A stretch of 64,000 nucleotides of DNA from JAPPOI01 sp028818055 (GCA_965267405.1 OZ253954.1:806001-870000); one strand, 5' to 3'. Positions 8,094 through 16,984 are shown, counted from the first letter of the stretch. A program made the numbers and translations. Notes: generated by a model from the sequence alone, not told the origin.

Positions 8094-8975
8094 ATGTCTT
8101 ATCAAGTGGACCTGAAAACCAAACCGATAGTGACAGGCTTTTTCGACGACGATTCGAGCACGATTTCCTACGTCGTTCAGGACCCGGCATCGAATGCCTG
8201 TGCCGTCATCGACTCGGTAATGGAGTTTGATCAAGCAGCGGGTCGGCTGACCTTTAATGGCGCCGACAAGATTATCTCATTCATCGACGACAATGGCCTT
8301 GATCTGCAATGGATCATCGAAACCCATGTTCATGCCGATCACTTGTCGGCCGCTCCGTATCTCCAGCAAAAACTGGGTGGCAAAATTGGAATTGGCGAAC
8401 ACATAACGACCGTCCAAGACACTTTTGGCAAAATCTTCAACGAAGGCACAGAGTTTGAACGCGATGGCTCGCAGTTCGACGCGCTTTTCACAGATGGTGA
8501 CACGTATCAAATCGGCGAAATGAACTGCTTTGCGATTCATACGCCCGGTCACACGCCAGCTTGCATGGTGCACGTCATGGGAGATGCCGCCTTTGCCGGC
8601 GACACGCTCTTCATGCCTGATGGCGGCTCAGCACGCGCAGACTTCCCAGGCGGAGACGCCGGAGAACTTTATGACTCGATCCAAAAAGTTCTCAGTCTTC
8701 CAGATGAGATGCGGTTGTTCATTTGTCATGACTATGGACCCGGTGGGCGCGACGTCGCCTGGGAGACGACAATTGGCGAAGAGCGGTCGAAAAATATCCA
8801 CGTCGGAGCCGGGCAAACGCGCGAAGAATTCATCAAATTCCGCGAAGAGCGGGACGCCCAACTGGCAATGCCAAAGCTGATCATCCCATCATTGCAGGTG
8901 AATATGCGCGCAGGCGACGTCCCTACGGACGACGACGGCAACATGATGTTGAAAGTACCGGTCAATAAGCTTTGA
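8094..8975 (+). CDS. MBL-fold metallo-hydrolase, persulfide-dioxygenase-like
   Basis: 293 residues. Metal-binding motif THVHADH at residues 77-83, then HTPGHTPAC near 150, an Asp in FAGDTLF and a His in CHDYGPGG: the layout of the ETHE1/Blh branch of the metallo-beta-lactamase superfamily, which oxidises glutathione persulfide. Substrate is inferred from family only. The start has an unusually good purine-rich ribosome site (GAGGGGGG). It is followed at 9 nt by the SoxR-type promoter of the next gene, so the two are probably separately controlled. Confidence 0.88.
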   Translation: MSYQVDLKTKPIVTGFFDDDSSTISYVVQDPASNACAVIDSVMEFDQAAGRLTFNGADKIISFIDDNGLDLQWIIETHVHADHLSAAPYLQQKLGGKIGIGEHITTVQDTFGKIFNEGTEFERDGSQFDALFTDGDTYQIGEMNCFAIHTPGHTPACMVHVMGDAAFAGDTLFMPDGGSARADFPGGDAGELYDSIQKVLSLPDEMRLFICHDYGPGGRDVAWETTIGEERSKNIHVGAGQTREEFIKFREERDAQLAMPKLIIPSLQVNMRAGDVPTDDDGNMMLKVPVNKL

Positions 8976-8983
8976 AATTGTGC

Positions 8984-9014
8984 TTGACCTCAAGTGAACT
9001 TGAGGTCGCAGGAT
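8984..9014 (+). promoter_or_regulatory. SoxR-box promoter with 19-bp spacer
   Basis: A near-perfect 22-bp palindrome at 8986-9007 (GACCTCAAGT, GA, ACTTGAGGTC, read with 10-bp arms) lies between a -35 TTGACC (8984-8989) and a -10 CAGGAT (9009-9014). The 19-bp spacer is the hallmark of promoters twisted open by MerR-family activators. The core CCTCAAGT..ACTTGAGG matches the known SoxR box. No soxR gene is in the window. Confidence 0.82.
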
Positions 9015-9045
9015 GGCTCGACTCAGTTACAAAAGGAGAGTTGAG

Positions 9046-9429
9046 ATGAGTGCTGCACGACTGGAACATGTGAACATCACGGTCAGTGATCCCAAGGCGA
9101 CAGCTGGCTGGATCGAAAGGATTTTCGGCTGGAAAGTACGGTGGGAAGGCGCCGGGATGGAAACGGGCTATACGGTACACATTGGCGAAGATGACACCTA
9201 TGTCGCGCTTTTCACCTTTCCTGACACTCCGGAACCAAAGTCGACTTCGTATGTGACCAAAGGTGGCCTGAACCACTGGGCCGTTGTGGTGGACGACTTG
9301 GACGCGGTCGAGGAGCGCGTAAAGGCTGAAGGCTTCACACCCAAATCCCATGCGAACTATGAGCCCGGTCGCCGGTTTTACTTCCACGATAACGACGACA
9401 TCGAAATTGAGGTCGTTCAATACAACTGA
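9046..9429 (+). CDS. VOC-family (glyoxalase/bleomycin-resistance fold) protein
   Basis: 127 residues with the two beta-alpha-beta-beta-beta modules of vicinal oxygen chelate proteins: LEHVNITVSDPKATAGWIE at the N-terminus, GLNHWAVVVDD in the middle and the closing YFHDNDDIEIEVVQ with a Glu that usually binds metal. The reaction cannot be assigned. AAAAGGAG lies 7 nt before ATG 9046; an ATG at 9013 overlaps the promoter -10 and is unlikely. The SoxR-type promoter suggests induction by redox-active compounds, which suits a detoxification role. Confidence 0.88.
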   Translation: MSAARLEHVNITVSDPKATAGWIERIFGWKVRWEGAGMETGYTVHIGEDDTYVALFTFPDTPEPKSTSYVTKGGLNHWAVVVDDLDAVEERVKAEGFTPKSHANYEPGRRFYFHDNDDIEIEVVQYN

Positions 9430-9444
9430 TCCCTTGACGTTTGA

Positions 9445-9467
9445 CGCGCGGCTTGGCAGGCCGCGCG
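9445..9467. other. 8-bp GC hairpin directly before trmB start
   Basis: CGCGCGGC and GCCGCGCG enclose a 7-nt loop and end 2 nt before the trmB ATG. It could end the VOC transcript or cover the trmB ribosome site. There is no T-run. Confidence 0.5.
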
Positions 9468-9469
9468 CC

Positions 9470-10183
9470 ATGACCGGGAAATCTCCATCTGGCGCACCTT
9501 GGCGCAATTTCTATGGCCGAACGCGCGGCAAAGGCCTGCGTGACAGCCAGAAGGAATACATGAAGGACCTGGCGCATCTGTCGCCCGGTCCAGTGAGTTG
9601 GGACGATAATCCGGATCGAAATCCGTTGGATATCTCGGCGCTGTTTGGCGAACGTCCGCTTTGGCTGGAAATCGGGTTCGGAGGCGGCGAGCATCTGGTC
9701 CATCAGGCCGCCGCAAATCCAGACGTCGGGATCATCGGCGCGGAGCCTTACATCAACGGCATTGCCATGCTTCTTGGCAAGATCCGCAAGGCAGGTGTTG
9801 AGAATGTCGCAGTTCATCCCGGCGATGCGCGCGACCTTATGGATGTTCTGCCGAAGGGATCAGTCGAAAAGGCTTTCTTGCTGTATCCCGACCCGTGGCC
9901 AAAAAAGAGACATCACCGCCGAAGATTTGTCACGGCCGAGCACCTTGAACCGCTTTGGCAAGTTATGGCGCCAGATGCCGAGTTGCGGATCGCGACCGAT
10001 ATTCCCGATTATGTTCGCCAAGCTATGGAAGAGGTTCCAAAAGCAGGCTTTGAATGGCTGGCAGAGCGCCCCGAGGACTGGCGGCTACCCTGGAGCGATT
10101 GGCTGTCCACGCGATACGAACAAAAGGCGCTGCGTGAAGGCCGCGTGCCCCATTATCTGACTTTTCGTAAAGTGAGCCGTTAG
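9470..10183 (+). CDS. trmB: tRNA (guanine-N7-)-methyltransferase
   Basis: TrmB methylates G46 of tRNAs with SAM. The 237-residue protein has the RRNFYGR-like N-terminus (WRNFYGRTRGKGLR), the SAM-binding LEIGFGGGEHL, GAEPYINGIAML, and the signature YPDPWPKKRHHRRR near residue 145. A C-terminal TRYEQKALREG segment is also typical. ATG 9470 fits the family length but has no Shine-Dalgarno sequence, because a strong GC hairpin occupies the upstream bases. Confidence 0.95.
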   Translation: MTGKSPSGAPWRNFYGRTRGKGLRDSQKEYMKDLAHLSPGPVSWDDNPDRNPLDISALFGERPLWLEIGFGGGEHLVHQAAANPDVGIIGAEPYINGIAMLLGKIRKAGVENVAVHPGDARDLMDVLPKGSVEKAFLLYPDPWPKKRHHRRRFVTAEHLEPLWQVMAPDAELRIATDIPDYVRQAMEEVPKAGFEWLAERPEDWRLPWSDWLSTRYEQKALREGRVPHYLTFRKVSR

Positions 10184-10282
10184 CGCGCTGTCACCCATCA
10201 GTTTTTTGAATTGATAAGGTTTGTTCCCGTGGACGCGATTTTCTGTCTGCGCTAACAGGGCGTGACGAACAAGGGGACGAAT

Positions 10283-11632
10283 ATGTCAGGCCATGGCACG
10301 CCAACACCGATGACCGCCCGTAACGGGAACGCGCTGCGTGGCGAGGCGCGGGTCCCGGGCGACAAGTCGATATCGCACCGCTCGCTCATTCTGGGCGCTT
10401 TGTCGGTTGGTGAGACACGTGTGCGCGGACTGCTGGACGGTGAAGATGTTCTGGCGACCGGGGCAGCCATGCGCGCTTTTGGAGCGGACGTATCTCAAGA
10501 TGGCGACGAGTGGGTCGTCCACGGCGTAGGCGTTGGCGGTTTTGCCGAGCCCGAAGATGTCATCGACTGTGGAAATGCAGGCACAGGTGTACGCCTGATC
10601 ATGGGTGCCATGGCAACGACAGGCATCAGCGCAACTTTTACCGGCGACGCATCACTCCGATCGCGTCCTATGGGTCGGGTCACCGACCCCTTGGCGCTTT
10701 TTGGAGCAGCGTCCTATGGCAGAAGCGGTGGTCGGCTTCCGCTGACAATGGTTGGTGCGGCGACACCTCTGCCAGTGGAATATGAACTTCCGATGCCGTC
10801 GGCGCAGGTAAAATCAGCCGTCTTGTTGGCTGGATTGAATGCACCGGGCGAAACCCGCGTGATCGAACCTGAGGCAACGCGCGATCACACTGAACGCATG
10901 TTGCGAGGATTTGGGGCTGAGCTGTCTGTTGAAGATAGCAAGGATGGCCGGGTCATTACGTTGACCGGATACCCTGAGTTGAAACCACAAAGCATTGATG
11001 TTCCCCGTGACCCGTCATCGGCCGCGTTTCCGGTCTGCGCAGCGCTGATCGTTGAAGGCTCGGACGTGCTTGTTCCGAACATCGGCCTGAACCCGACCCG
11101 CGCCGGACTGTTTTATACTCTGCAGGACATGGGTGCGGACCTGACGTTCGAAAACCAGCGTGAAGAAGGTGGCGAGCCGGTCGCCGATTTGCGCGCAAAG
11201 TTTTCGCCCGACATGAAAGGCATCGATGTGCCACCTGAGCGCGCGGCCAGCATGATCGACGAATACCCTATCCTGTCGGTCGTCGCGGCCCATGCAGAAG
11301 GTCGTACCTATATGGCCGGCGTCAAAGAGCTGCGTGTCAAGGAAAGCGACAGAATTGACGCAATGGCCGTAGGACTTCGCGCCAACGGCGTTGAGGTCGA
11401 CGAAGGCGAAGATTGGTGGGCGGTTGAAGGCCGCGGAGCAGGCGGCGTGCCAGGTGGCGCCGCTGTTGCCGCACGGCTGGACCACCGCATCGCGATGTCA
11501 TTTCTGTGCCTAGGATTGGCATCCCAAAAGCCGGTTACGGTCGATGATGCGTCGCCCATCGCCACGTCATTTCCAATTTTTGAGAGCCTGATGAGTGGAC
11601 TGGGTGGTCAACTCGACAGGTCGAATTCGTGA
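10283..11632 (+). CDS. aroA: 3-phosphoshikimate 1-carboxyvinyltransferase (EPSP synthase)
   Basis: Sixth step of the shikimate pathway: transfer of enolpyruvyl from PEP to shikimate-3-phosphate. 449 residues. Seen: ARVPGDKSISHRSLI (substrate-binding Lys and Ser), DCGNAGTGVRL, SLRSRPM, PSAQVKSAVLLAGL, and KELRVKESDRI near the C-terminus. The pattern around the active site (SAGNAGTAxR-like region reading CGNAGTGVRL) is that of the alphaproteobacterial class II branch. ATG 10283 has AAGGGGA at the right distance; GTG 10262 is a weaker alternative. The stop overlaps the GFA gene start. Confidence 0.97.
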   Translation: MSGHGTPTPMTARNGNALRGEARVPGDKSISHRSLILGALSVGETRVRGLLDGEDVLATGAAMRAFGADVSQDGDEWVVHGVGVGGFAEPEDVIDCGNAGTGVRLIMGAMATTGISATFTGDASLRSRPMGRVTDPLALFGAASYGRSGGRLPLTMVGAATPLPVEYELPMPSAQVKSAVLLAGLNAPGETRVIEPEATRDHTERMLRGFGAELSVEDSKDGRVITLTGYPELKPQSIDVPRDPSSAAFPVCAALIVEGSDVLVPNIGLNPTRAGLFYTLQDMGADLTFENQREEGGEPVADLRAKFSPDMKGIDVPPERAASMIDEYPILSVVAAHAEGRTYMAGVKELRVKESDRIDAMAVGLRANGVEVDEGEDWWAVEGRGAGGVPGGAAVAARLDHRIAMSFLCLGLASQKPVTVDDASPIATSFPIFESLMSGLGGQLDRSNS

Positions 11633-12039
11633 GCGACAAGAAAACAGGACGATGTCTCTGTGGCGCAGTGCGGTACACGGTTAGCGGTCCGTTACGGCCT
11701 GTGATTGCCTGCCATTGCAAGCAATGCCAGCGAACATCCGGATTTCATGTTGCTGCAACAAGCGCCGCGCGCGGCGACATTGAAATCACGGGTCGTGTCA
11801 CGTGGTACGAGTCTTCTGATACAGCGCGACGCGGATTTTGCGGAACGTGCGGGTCCAACCTGTTCTGGGACGGTGCCGGCGATAATCTTTCCATATTTGC
11901 AGGAACGTTGGATGCGCCCACAGGATTGGCGATAAAGGGCCACATCTATTGCGCAGACAAAGGTGATTACTATGAACTCACCGATGATTTGCCCAAGGCG
12001 CCGGGCCGAGATCCCGAATTGACGACGATGGTGCGCTAA
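11629..12039 (+). CDS. GFA/CENP-V-family zinc protein
   Basis: 136 residues. The glutathione-dependent formaldehyde-activating family fold is shown by GRCLCGAVRY (two Cys), CHCKQCQRTSG (Cys-His-Cys-Cys) and FCGTCGSNLFW, giving the usual two zinc sites. Most members have no proven formaldehyde role. It starts with GTG overlapping the aroA stop by 4 nt (GTGA), so it is translationally coupled to aroA, although no metabolic link is obvious. Confidence 0.9.
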   Translation: MSDKKTGRCLCGAVRYTVSGPLRPVIACHCKQCQRTSGFHVAATSAARGDIEITGRVTWYESSDTARRGFCGTCGSNLFWDGAGDNLSIFAGTLDAPTGLAIKGHIYCADKGDYYELTDDLPKAPGRDPELTTMVR

Positions 12040-12062
12040 ACCCAACCCGAATGGGAAAAGAA

Positions 12063-12079
12063 CGACATCCGGGATGTCG
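12063..12079. promoter_or_regulatory. 17-bp perfect palindrome before PhyH gene
   Basis: CGACATCC, a central G, and GGATGTCG. It lies 65 bp upstream of the PhyH start and just after the GFA gene. Operator-like in size; no regulator gene is adjacent. It could alternatively act as a short hairpin ending the aroA-GFA transcript, but no T-run follows. Confidence 0.4.
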
Positions 12080-12143
12080 CCTTAGCGACTAGACAAGTGA
12101 AAACCGAAACCGCACCTTCGTTCGAAACAGCGGAGGTTTGGTC

Positions 12144-12935
12144 ATGGATCTGAACAAGATCAAAGCCGACTATGAGCGCGACGGTTACGTCTCGGCGGTG
12201 CCGATTTTGACGGCAGAAGAAACAGCGCGCCACAGGTCCGCACTCGAAGATCTCGAGGCCCGCGAAGGACAGATCCATTACAAGGCAAAACTCCATACCG
12301 TCATGACCTCGCCGTATGAGATGGCGACCCACCCCAAAGTGCTGGACATCGTGGAGCAGTTCATCGGGCCGGACATCCTTCTTTACGACTCTACGTTCAT
12401 CATCAAAGAACCGCACACGGATGCCCACGTTAGCTGGCACCAGGATCTGACGTTTTGGGGTTTGTCGGCGGACGATGTTGTGACGTTTTGGTTGGCATTA
12501 TCGCCGGCAACGGCTGCGTCCGGATGTATGCGCATGGTTCCCGGAAGCCACAAACTGGGCGTGTTCGAGCACGAAACAGGGGATGATGCATCGAATGTCT
12601 TGTTGCAAAGCCAGACCGTCCAAAATGTGGACGAGGCAAAGGCTGTTATGTGCCCACTTGCCCCCGGTGAAGCGTCGTTCCACCACGGGTGGACATTGCA
12701 TGCATCCATGCCAAATCAATCGGACGACCGCCGCATTGGTTTGAATGTCCAGTATCTGGCCCCTCATGTTCGCCAGACCAAGCATGATCTTGATAGTGCG
12801 ATGCTGGTTCGTGGCGTGGACAACTACCGGCATTTCCGCGAGGATCAGCCTGCGTTGACTGACTTCGATCCTGCCGCCGTGGAACGGTGGCACGAGATGG
12901 ACAAGCTCCACGTCGAAACTCAGGGAACAAACTAA
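12144..12935 (+). CDS. phytanoyl-CoA dioxygenase-family protein
   Basis: 263 residues of the Fe(II)/2-oxoglutarate oxygenase PhyH family. The iron triad is visible as HQD (SWHQDLTFW, residues near 102) and a distal His in FHHGWTLHASMPNQS; the downstream Arg in DDRRIGLNVQYL should bind 2-oxoglutarate. PGSHK is also typical. The substrate is unknown; such enzymes hydroxylate many small molecules. ATG 12144 is preceded by GGAGG at 12132; TTG 12138 is two codons upstream and less likely. Confidence 0.9.
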   Translation: MDLNKIKADYERDGYVSAVPILTAEETARHRSALEDLEAREGQIHYKAKLHTVMTSPYEMATHPKVLDIVEQFIGPDILLYDSTFIIKEPHTDAHVSWHQDLTFWGLSADDVVTFWLALSPATAASGCMRMVPGSHKLGVFEHETGDDASNVLLQSQTVQNVDEAKAVMCPLAPGEASFHHGWTLHASMPNQSDDRRIGLNVQYLAPHVRQTKHDLDSAMLVRGVDNYRHFREDQPALTDFDPAAVERWHEMDKLHVETQGTN

Positions 12936-12999
12936 ATTTCGGCCAATTCGTAGTAGAATCGGCTGTAGATCGCAGCTTTTCGAGTGCGGCGTTTGGGTT

Positions 13000-13017
13000 C
13001 TAATATATTGATATTAG
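13000..13017. promoter_or_regulatory. AT-rich inverted repeat
   Basis: CTAATAT and ATATTAG flank a 4-nt centre in the 190-bp gap between the PhyH gene and the DUF2157 gene. It could be an operator for the downstream gene. No regulator is linked to it. Confidence 0.3.
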
Positions 13018-13124
13018 TACCTATTCGCCCTCAAATGCAGCGCCGACTGGAGATTTCATAAAAAATTCTTGAACGGCGTTCAAAAATCAGCTACTAATTG
13101 ATGAACATTGTTCACGGAGCGATT

Positions 13125-14309
13125 ATGACCCACGTTGTAGATACCAACGCCATGCTGAGCGAAGGCATACTGACCGAAGCTCAGGTAAGCGAAATTATTC
13201 GCCGATCTCGCGCGACAATGTTGGCGCTTGTGACAAATATTCTTTTGACTGCAGGCATCATCGCCGCAGCGCTTGGCTTTGTATTCTGGATTGCTGATCC
13301 GGTCGGCGTCGCCATTCTTGGCCTTGTCTTTTTGGTCTGCGGCGCCGCGGTTCTTTTCAAGAATTCCCAGCTTTACAGCATGCTTGGAAATGCCGCCGCG
13401 CTGGTCGGTGCAGGGATGCTGTTCTCCGGCGCAGCATTTGAGTTGGCCGAAAACTACGAACACATCGCGGAATGGATCCTCATTCCTTTGGGCGCCGTAT
13501 CGGGGCTGGTTGCCGCTTGGGTCTTCACCCGAGTTCCAGATCGGCTTCGCTTCTCGGTCGGGTCGGTTGGCCTGATGGGACTCGCGTTGCACCTGTTCGG
13601 TGTAATTCTAGCTGTCGACAACGCCGCACTTTCGGGTTGGCCCATGTCCCTGATCAGCCTTTACGGAGCCGTCACAATCGCTGCTGCCGGATTGTTCTTG
13701 AATGTGAGATTTGTGACCGCACTGGCCATCGTGCCGTTCGCGCAAATGCTATCGACCGGTACAGCCTATTTCCACGCGGCGTATGTCTTCTACTCACCAG
13801 AGCCGACGCTGACTATCTTCCAGATGCTGGGACTGGTGCTGGTATGTCTCTGGGTCGGGTCGCGCTATTCGGACCGGATCGCACGCCACACAAGTACGAC
13901 AAGTGTCATGGCGATGATCGTTGCATCGCTGGCCTTCCTTGTGGGTTCGCTTTGGGGCGACAACGTTGGCGAGTACATGCTCCGTGAGGGCCGGCCTGCC
14001 TATAACGATTTCAACGACTGGTCAGATTACAGCGCGGCACTGGAGGAGTGGAGATCGAACTTCCTACATATCTCCGAGCATGTGTTCAGCGTCGTCTTTG
14101 CGGTTGTGCTGATTGCCGCGGCATGGTGGTCGGCAATGGGTGCGCGCCGCGGATTGTTCAACACCGCAGTTACTTTCCTGGGCATCCACGCCTACACGCA
14201 GATGTTCGAGACATTTTCTGACGAACCCATGGCTTGGGCATTGGGCGGCCTGGCCCTGATCCCACTGGCTTGGGGAATGTGGCGGCTGAACGACCGGCTC
14301 TTTGGATAA
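13125..14309 (+). CDS. DUF2157-like polytopic membrane protein
   Basis: 394 residues. A soluble N-terminal piece of about 30 residues containing MLSEGILTEAQVSEIIRRSR is followed by roughly ten hydrophobic segments, starting with LALVTNILLTAGIIAAALGF. This layout matches DUF2157 proteins, whose function is unknown. ATG 13125 has GGAG five bases before it. It converges with the PfkB gene, whose stop is only 5 nt away. Confidence 0.75.
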   Translation: MTHVVDTNAMLSEGILTEAQVSEIIRRSRATMLALVTNILLTAGIIAAALGFVFWIADPVGVAILGLVFLVCGAAVLFKNSQLYSMLGNAAALVGAGMLFSGAAFELAENYEHIAEWILIPLGAVSGLVAAWVFTRVPDRLRFSVGSVGLMGLALHLFGVILAVDNAALSGWPMSLISLYGAVTIAAAGLFLNVRFVTALAIVPFAQMLSTGTAYFHAAYVFYSPEPTLTIFQMLGLVLVCLWVGSRYSDRIARHTSTTSVMAMIVASLAFLVGSLWGDNVGEYMLREGRPAYNDFNDWSDYSAALEEWRSNFLHISEHVFSVVFAVVLIAAAWWSAMGARRGLFNTAVTFLGIHAYTQMFETFSDEPMAWALGGLALIPLAWGMWRLNDRLFG

Positions 14310-14314
14310 CGGGA

Positions 14315-15310
14315 TTACAAGAGGCCGTGCTGTTTGAACAATTCGGACAAGTCGGCCTCGGGTCTCGCTCCGATGTGGCTGATCACCTCGGACGCCGCAA
14401 GACACCCCATGCGACCGCAGGTTTCCAACCCGATGCCCTTGGAGTGCGCCCACAAGAACGCCCCCGCAAAGGCGTCACCGGCGCCGGTCGCATCCACGAT
14501 ATCGACGGGATACGCGGGGGCATGCCATCTGGCCTCACCAGAAAGGATGTGGGCACCGTTTTCACTGTCGGTGCAGGCAACGATGCTTATTTCGCTCGCA
14601 GCCTGCGACACAGCATGCGCAAAGTCCGTGGTCTGATACATCGAACAAATCTCGTCGCGATTTGCGAACAGAAGATCGACGTGGTCGCGCAGCATCGCCC
14701 GGAAAGCATCACGATGGCGTTCAACGCAAAACGGATCGGATAGCGTCAGAGAGACCAGCCCGCCTGCCCCTTTTGTCGCCGCGATTGCTTTGGCAAACGC
14801 CGCGTGGCTTTCAGGGCCATCAAAGCGATAACCTTCCAGATAGATCATGCGCGCGTCGGACATTTGCTTTTCGTCGATGTCCGACGGGCTGAGGTTTTCG
14901 GTGACGCCGAGATAGGTGTTCATCGAACGCTCGCCGTCCGGCGTTACGAGAACGATACACCGTCCTGTTTCCGCCTCATCATCCGCCGGTGCGAAGGCGG
15001 TTTCATAGATGGCGCCTTGGGCTCGCATGTCGTGGGCAAAGATTGCGCCAAGTTGGTCGTCCTTCACTTTGCCGACATAGGCGGTTGAGCCTCCGAGCGC
15101 TGCGACAACTGCGATTGTGTTGGCGGCTGAGCCTCCGGAAACCTCGCGAGCCGGCCCAACATTTCCATAAAGTTCAACAGCACGATCCATGTCGATCAAT
15201 TGCATGATGCCTTTTTCGACACCTGCTTCGGACAAAAACGCATCGTCGCATCGGGCAAGCACATCAACCATGGCATTGCCAATGCCAACCACGTCAAACG
15301 TTTTGCTCAT
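14315..15310 (-). CDS. PfkB-family carbohydrate/adenosine kinase
   Basis: 331 residues of the ribokinase fold. The N-terminal FDVVGIGNAMVDVLA and the substrate-lid VSGGSAANTIAVVAALGG resemble adenosine-kinase-like members; the C-terminal signature DIVDATGAGDAFAGAFLW holds the catalytic Asp in the GAGD anion hole. Phosphorylates a sugar or nucleoside with ATP; the true substrate is unknown. Its ATG overlaps the stop of nth (ATGA), giving a coupled nth-kinase operon. Confidence 0.92.
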   Translation of the reverse strand: MSKTFDVVGIGNAMVDVLARCDDAFLSEAGVEKGIMQLIDMDRAVELYGNVGPAREVSGGSAANTIAVVAALGGSTAYVGKVKDDQLGAIFAHDMRAQGAIYETAFAPADDEAETGRCIVLVTPDGERSMNTYLGVTENLSPSDIDEKQMSDARMIYLEGYRFDGPESHAAFAKAIAATKGAGGLVSLTLSDPFCVERHRDAFRAMLRDHVDLLFANRDEICSMYQTTDFAHAVSQAASEISIVACTDSENGAHILSGEARWHAPAYPVDIVDATGAGDAFAGAFLWAHSKGIGLETCGRMGCLAASEVISHIGARPEADLSELFKQHGLL

Positions 15311-15951
15311 GCTGTTTTGTCCTCAAATTCACATAGGTCTCGGATAAGGCAGGCATTGCACTTTGGTTTTCGGGCAACGCAAGTGTATCGCCCGTGAAGT
15401 ATCAACCAGTGATGCGCGTGTTGCTGAAACTCCGCAGGAATATTGTCTTCGATCGCTCGCTCGACGGCATCAACGTCTTTGCCAGGTGCAATTCCTGTGC
15501 GGTTCCCGACACGAAATATGTGTGTATCGACAGCCTGAGCCGGGTGCTTGAACCACATGTTCAAAACGACGTTTGCAGTTTTTCGGCCGACGCCGGGCAA
15601 TGACTGCAATGCCGCGCGTGATGACGGTACTTCGCCACCATAGACGTCCACCAGACGCTGGCTGAGGTTGATCACGTTCTTGGCTTTGTTGCGATAGAGG
15701 CCAATCGTTTTGATGTGCTCGATCACACCCTCTTCGCCCAGCGCAAGCATCTTTTCGGGCGTATCCGCCAACTTGAACAGTTCGCGCGTAGCCTTGTTCA
15801 CACCGGCATCCGTGGCCTGTGCAGAAAGCGCAACGGCAACGACCAATGTGTAGGCGTTCACGTGTTCAAGCTCACCTTTAGGCTCTGCTTCCGCTTCGCG
15901 AAACCGGGTGAAGATGTCGTAGATGACGGGATATTCAAGCTGCTTTGCCAT
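15307..15951 (-). CDS. nth: endonuclease III
   Basis: A bifunctional DNA glycosylase/AP lyase that removes oxidised pyrimidines in base excision repair. 214 residues. The helix-hairpin-helix LPGVGRKTANVVL carries the catalytic Lys (K124), VDTHIFRVGNR carries the catalytic Asp (D142), and the C-terminal C191-x6-C198-x2-C201-x5-C207 binds the 4Fe-4S cluster. It is divergent from the O6-alkylguanine methyltransferase gene, so two DNA-repair genes share a 160-bp control region. Confidence 0.96.
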   Translation of the reverse strand: MAKQLEYPVIYDIFTRFREAEAEPKGELEHVNAYTLVVAVALSAQATDAGVNKATRELFKLADTPEKMLALGEEGVIEHIKTIGLYRNKAKNVINLSQRLVDVYGGEVPSSRAALQSLPGVGRKTANVVLNMWFKHPAQAVDTHIFRVGNRTGIAPGKDVDAVERAIEDNIPAEFQQHAHHWLILHGRYTCVARKPKCNACLIRDLCEFEDKTA

Positions 15952-16111
15952 GGCGTTGACTTGTCGCCGATGATCTTCGCAACCTCAAGTCCTGTTAAAC
16001 TCCGGACTGTGGAAGCGAAAGCCATAGGCCGACAACCAACTTAACCGCAACATCCGGGTCGAAACTGGAAATAAGCTGTCTTAGGTGTCAGACATGCCTA
16101 AGGACATCAAC

Positions 16112-16960
16112 ATGACACCCGAGATCGACACTGGTTACCATTATCAATTGATGCGACGCGCCATCGATCTGATCGACAGCGATCAGGGGCGAGGCAAGTC
16201 ATTGGATGACATTGCATCTGAAATGCACATGTCACCGGCGCATTTTCATCGCATCTTTTCGCGCTGGGCCGGAGTCAGTCCAAAGCGGTATCAGCAATGG
16301 CTTGCCTTGGATCACGCCAAGGTCCTTTTGGCGGATCGCCATACAACACTGGAAACTGCGATGAATGTCGGGCTGTCCGGCACCGGGCGCCTTCATGACC
16401 TGTTCATGCGATGGGAAGCTATGAGCCCTGGTGATTACGCCAAGGGCGGAGCTGGCCTTGAGATACTTTGGGGCTGGTTTGAAAGCCCCTTTGGGCCCGC
16501 TCTGATCATGGGTACGGAAAAGGGTATCTGTGGCATCGCGTTTGCAGCGGAAACTGGGGCTGAAGACGCAATGTCCGATATGCTTGGACGTTGGCCGCAG
16601 GCCACATTCACAGAGGATCCAACGGCATTAGCACCGCTTGCAAAGAAGGCATTTCCGAAAGATCCAAGCGAGACCGAAGGGCCGCCTCTTTTCCTGATTG
16701 GCGCACCATTTCAAATCAAGGTTTGGGAAGCACTTTTGTCTATCCCAACAGGCCATGTCACGACCTACAGCGACATCGCAGAAGTCATTGGGCACCCCAA
16801 AGCGGTGCGAGCTGTGGGAACTGCTGTCGGTCGCAATCCAATTTCCTGGCTGATTCCGTGCCATAGGGCCCTTAGGAAATCAGGTGGGTTGGGCGGATAT
16901 CATTGGGGACTGCCCGTCAAGCGCATGATGTTGGCATGGGAAGCCGCAGAAACGGCCTGA
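16112..16960 (+). CDS. AraC-type HTH fused to O6-alkylguanine-DNA methyltransferase (Ada-like)
   Basis: 282 residues. Residues about 10-110 form an AraC-type double helix-turn-helix (LDDIASEMHMSPAHFHRIFS, then a second helix pair ending MSPGDYAKGG). Residues about 115-280 form the methyltransferase, with FQIKVWEALLSIPTGHVTTY and the active-site Cys250 in IPCHR. It lacks the N-terminal zinc domain of Ada that senses methylphosphotriesters, so it resembles the short Ada/Ogt fusion. ATG 16112 has AAGGA at ideal distance; ATG 16094 and GTG 16085 are possible but poorer. Confidence 0.92.
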   Translation: MTPEIDTGYHYQLMRRAIDLIDSDQGRGKSLDDIASEMHMSPAHFHRIFSRWAGVSPKRYQQWLALDHAKVLLADRHTTLETAMNVGLSGTGRLHDLFMRWEAMSPGDYAKGGAGLEILWGWFESPFGPALIMGTEKGICGIAFAAETGAEDAMSDMLGRWPQATFTEDPTALAPLAKKAFPKDPSETEGPPLFLIGAPFQIKVWEALLSIPTGHVTTYSDIAEVIGHPKAVRAVGTAVGRNPISWLIPCHRALRKSGGLGGYHWGLPVKRMMLAWEAAETA

Positions 16961-16984
16961 TATCGCATAACACAGGGCTGAATT

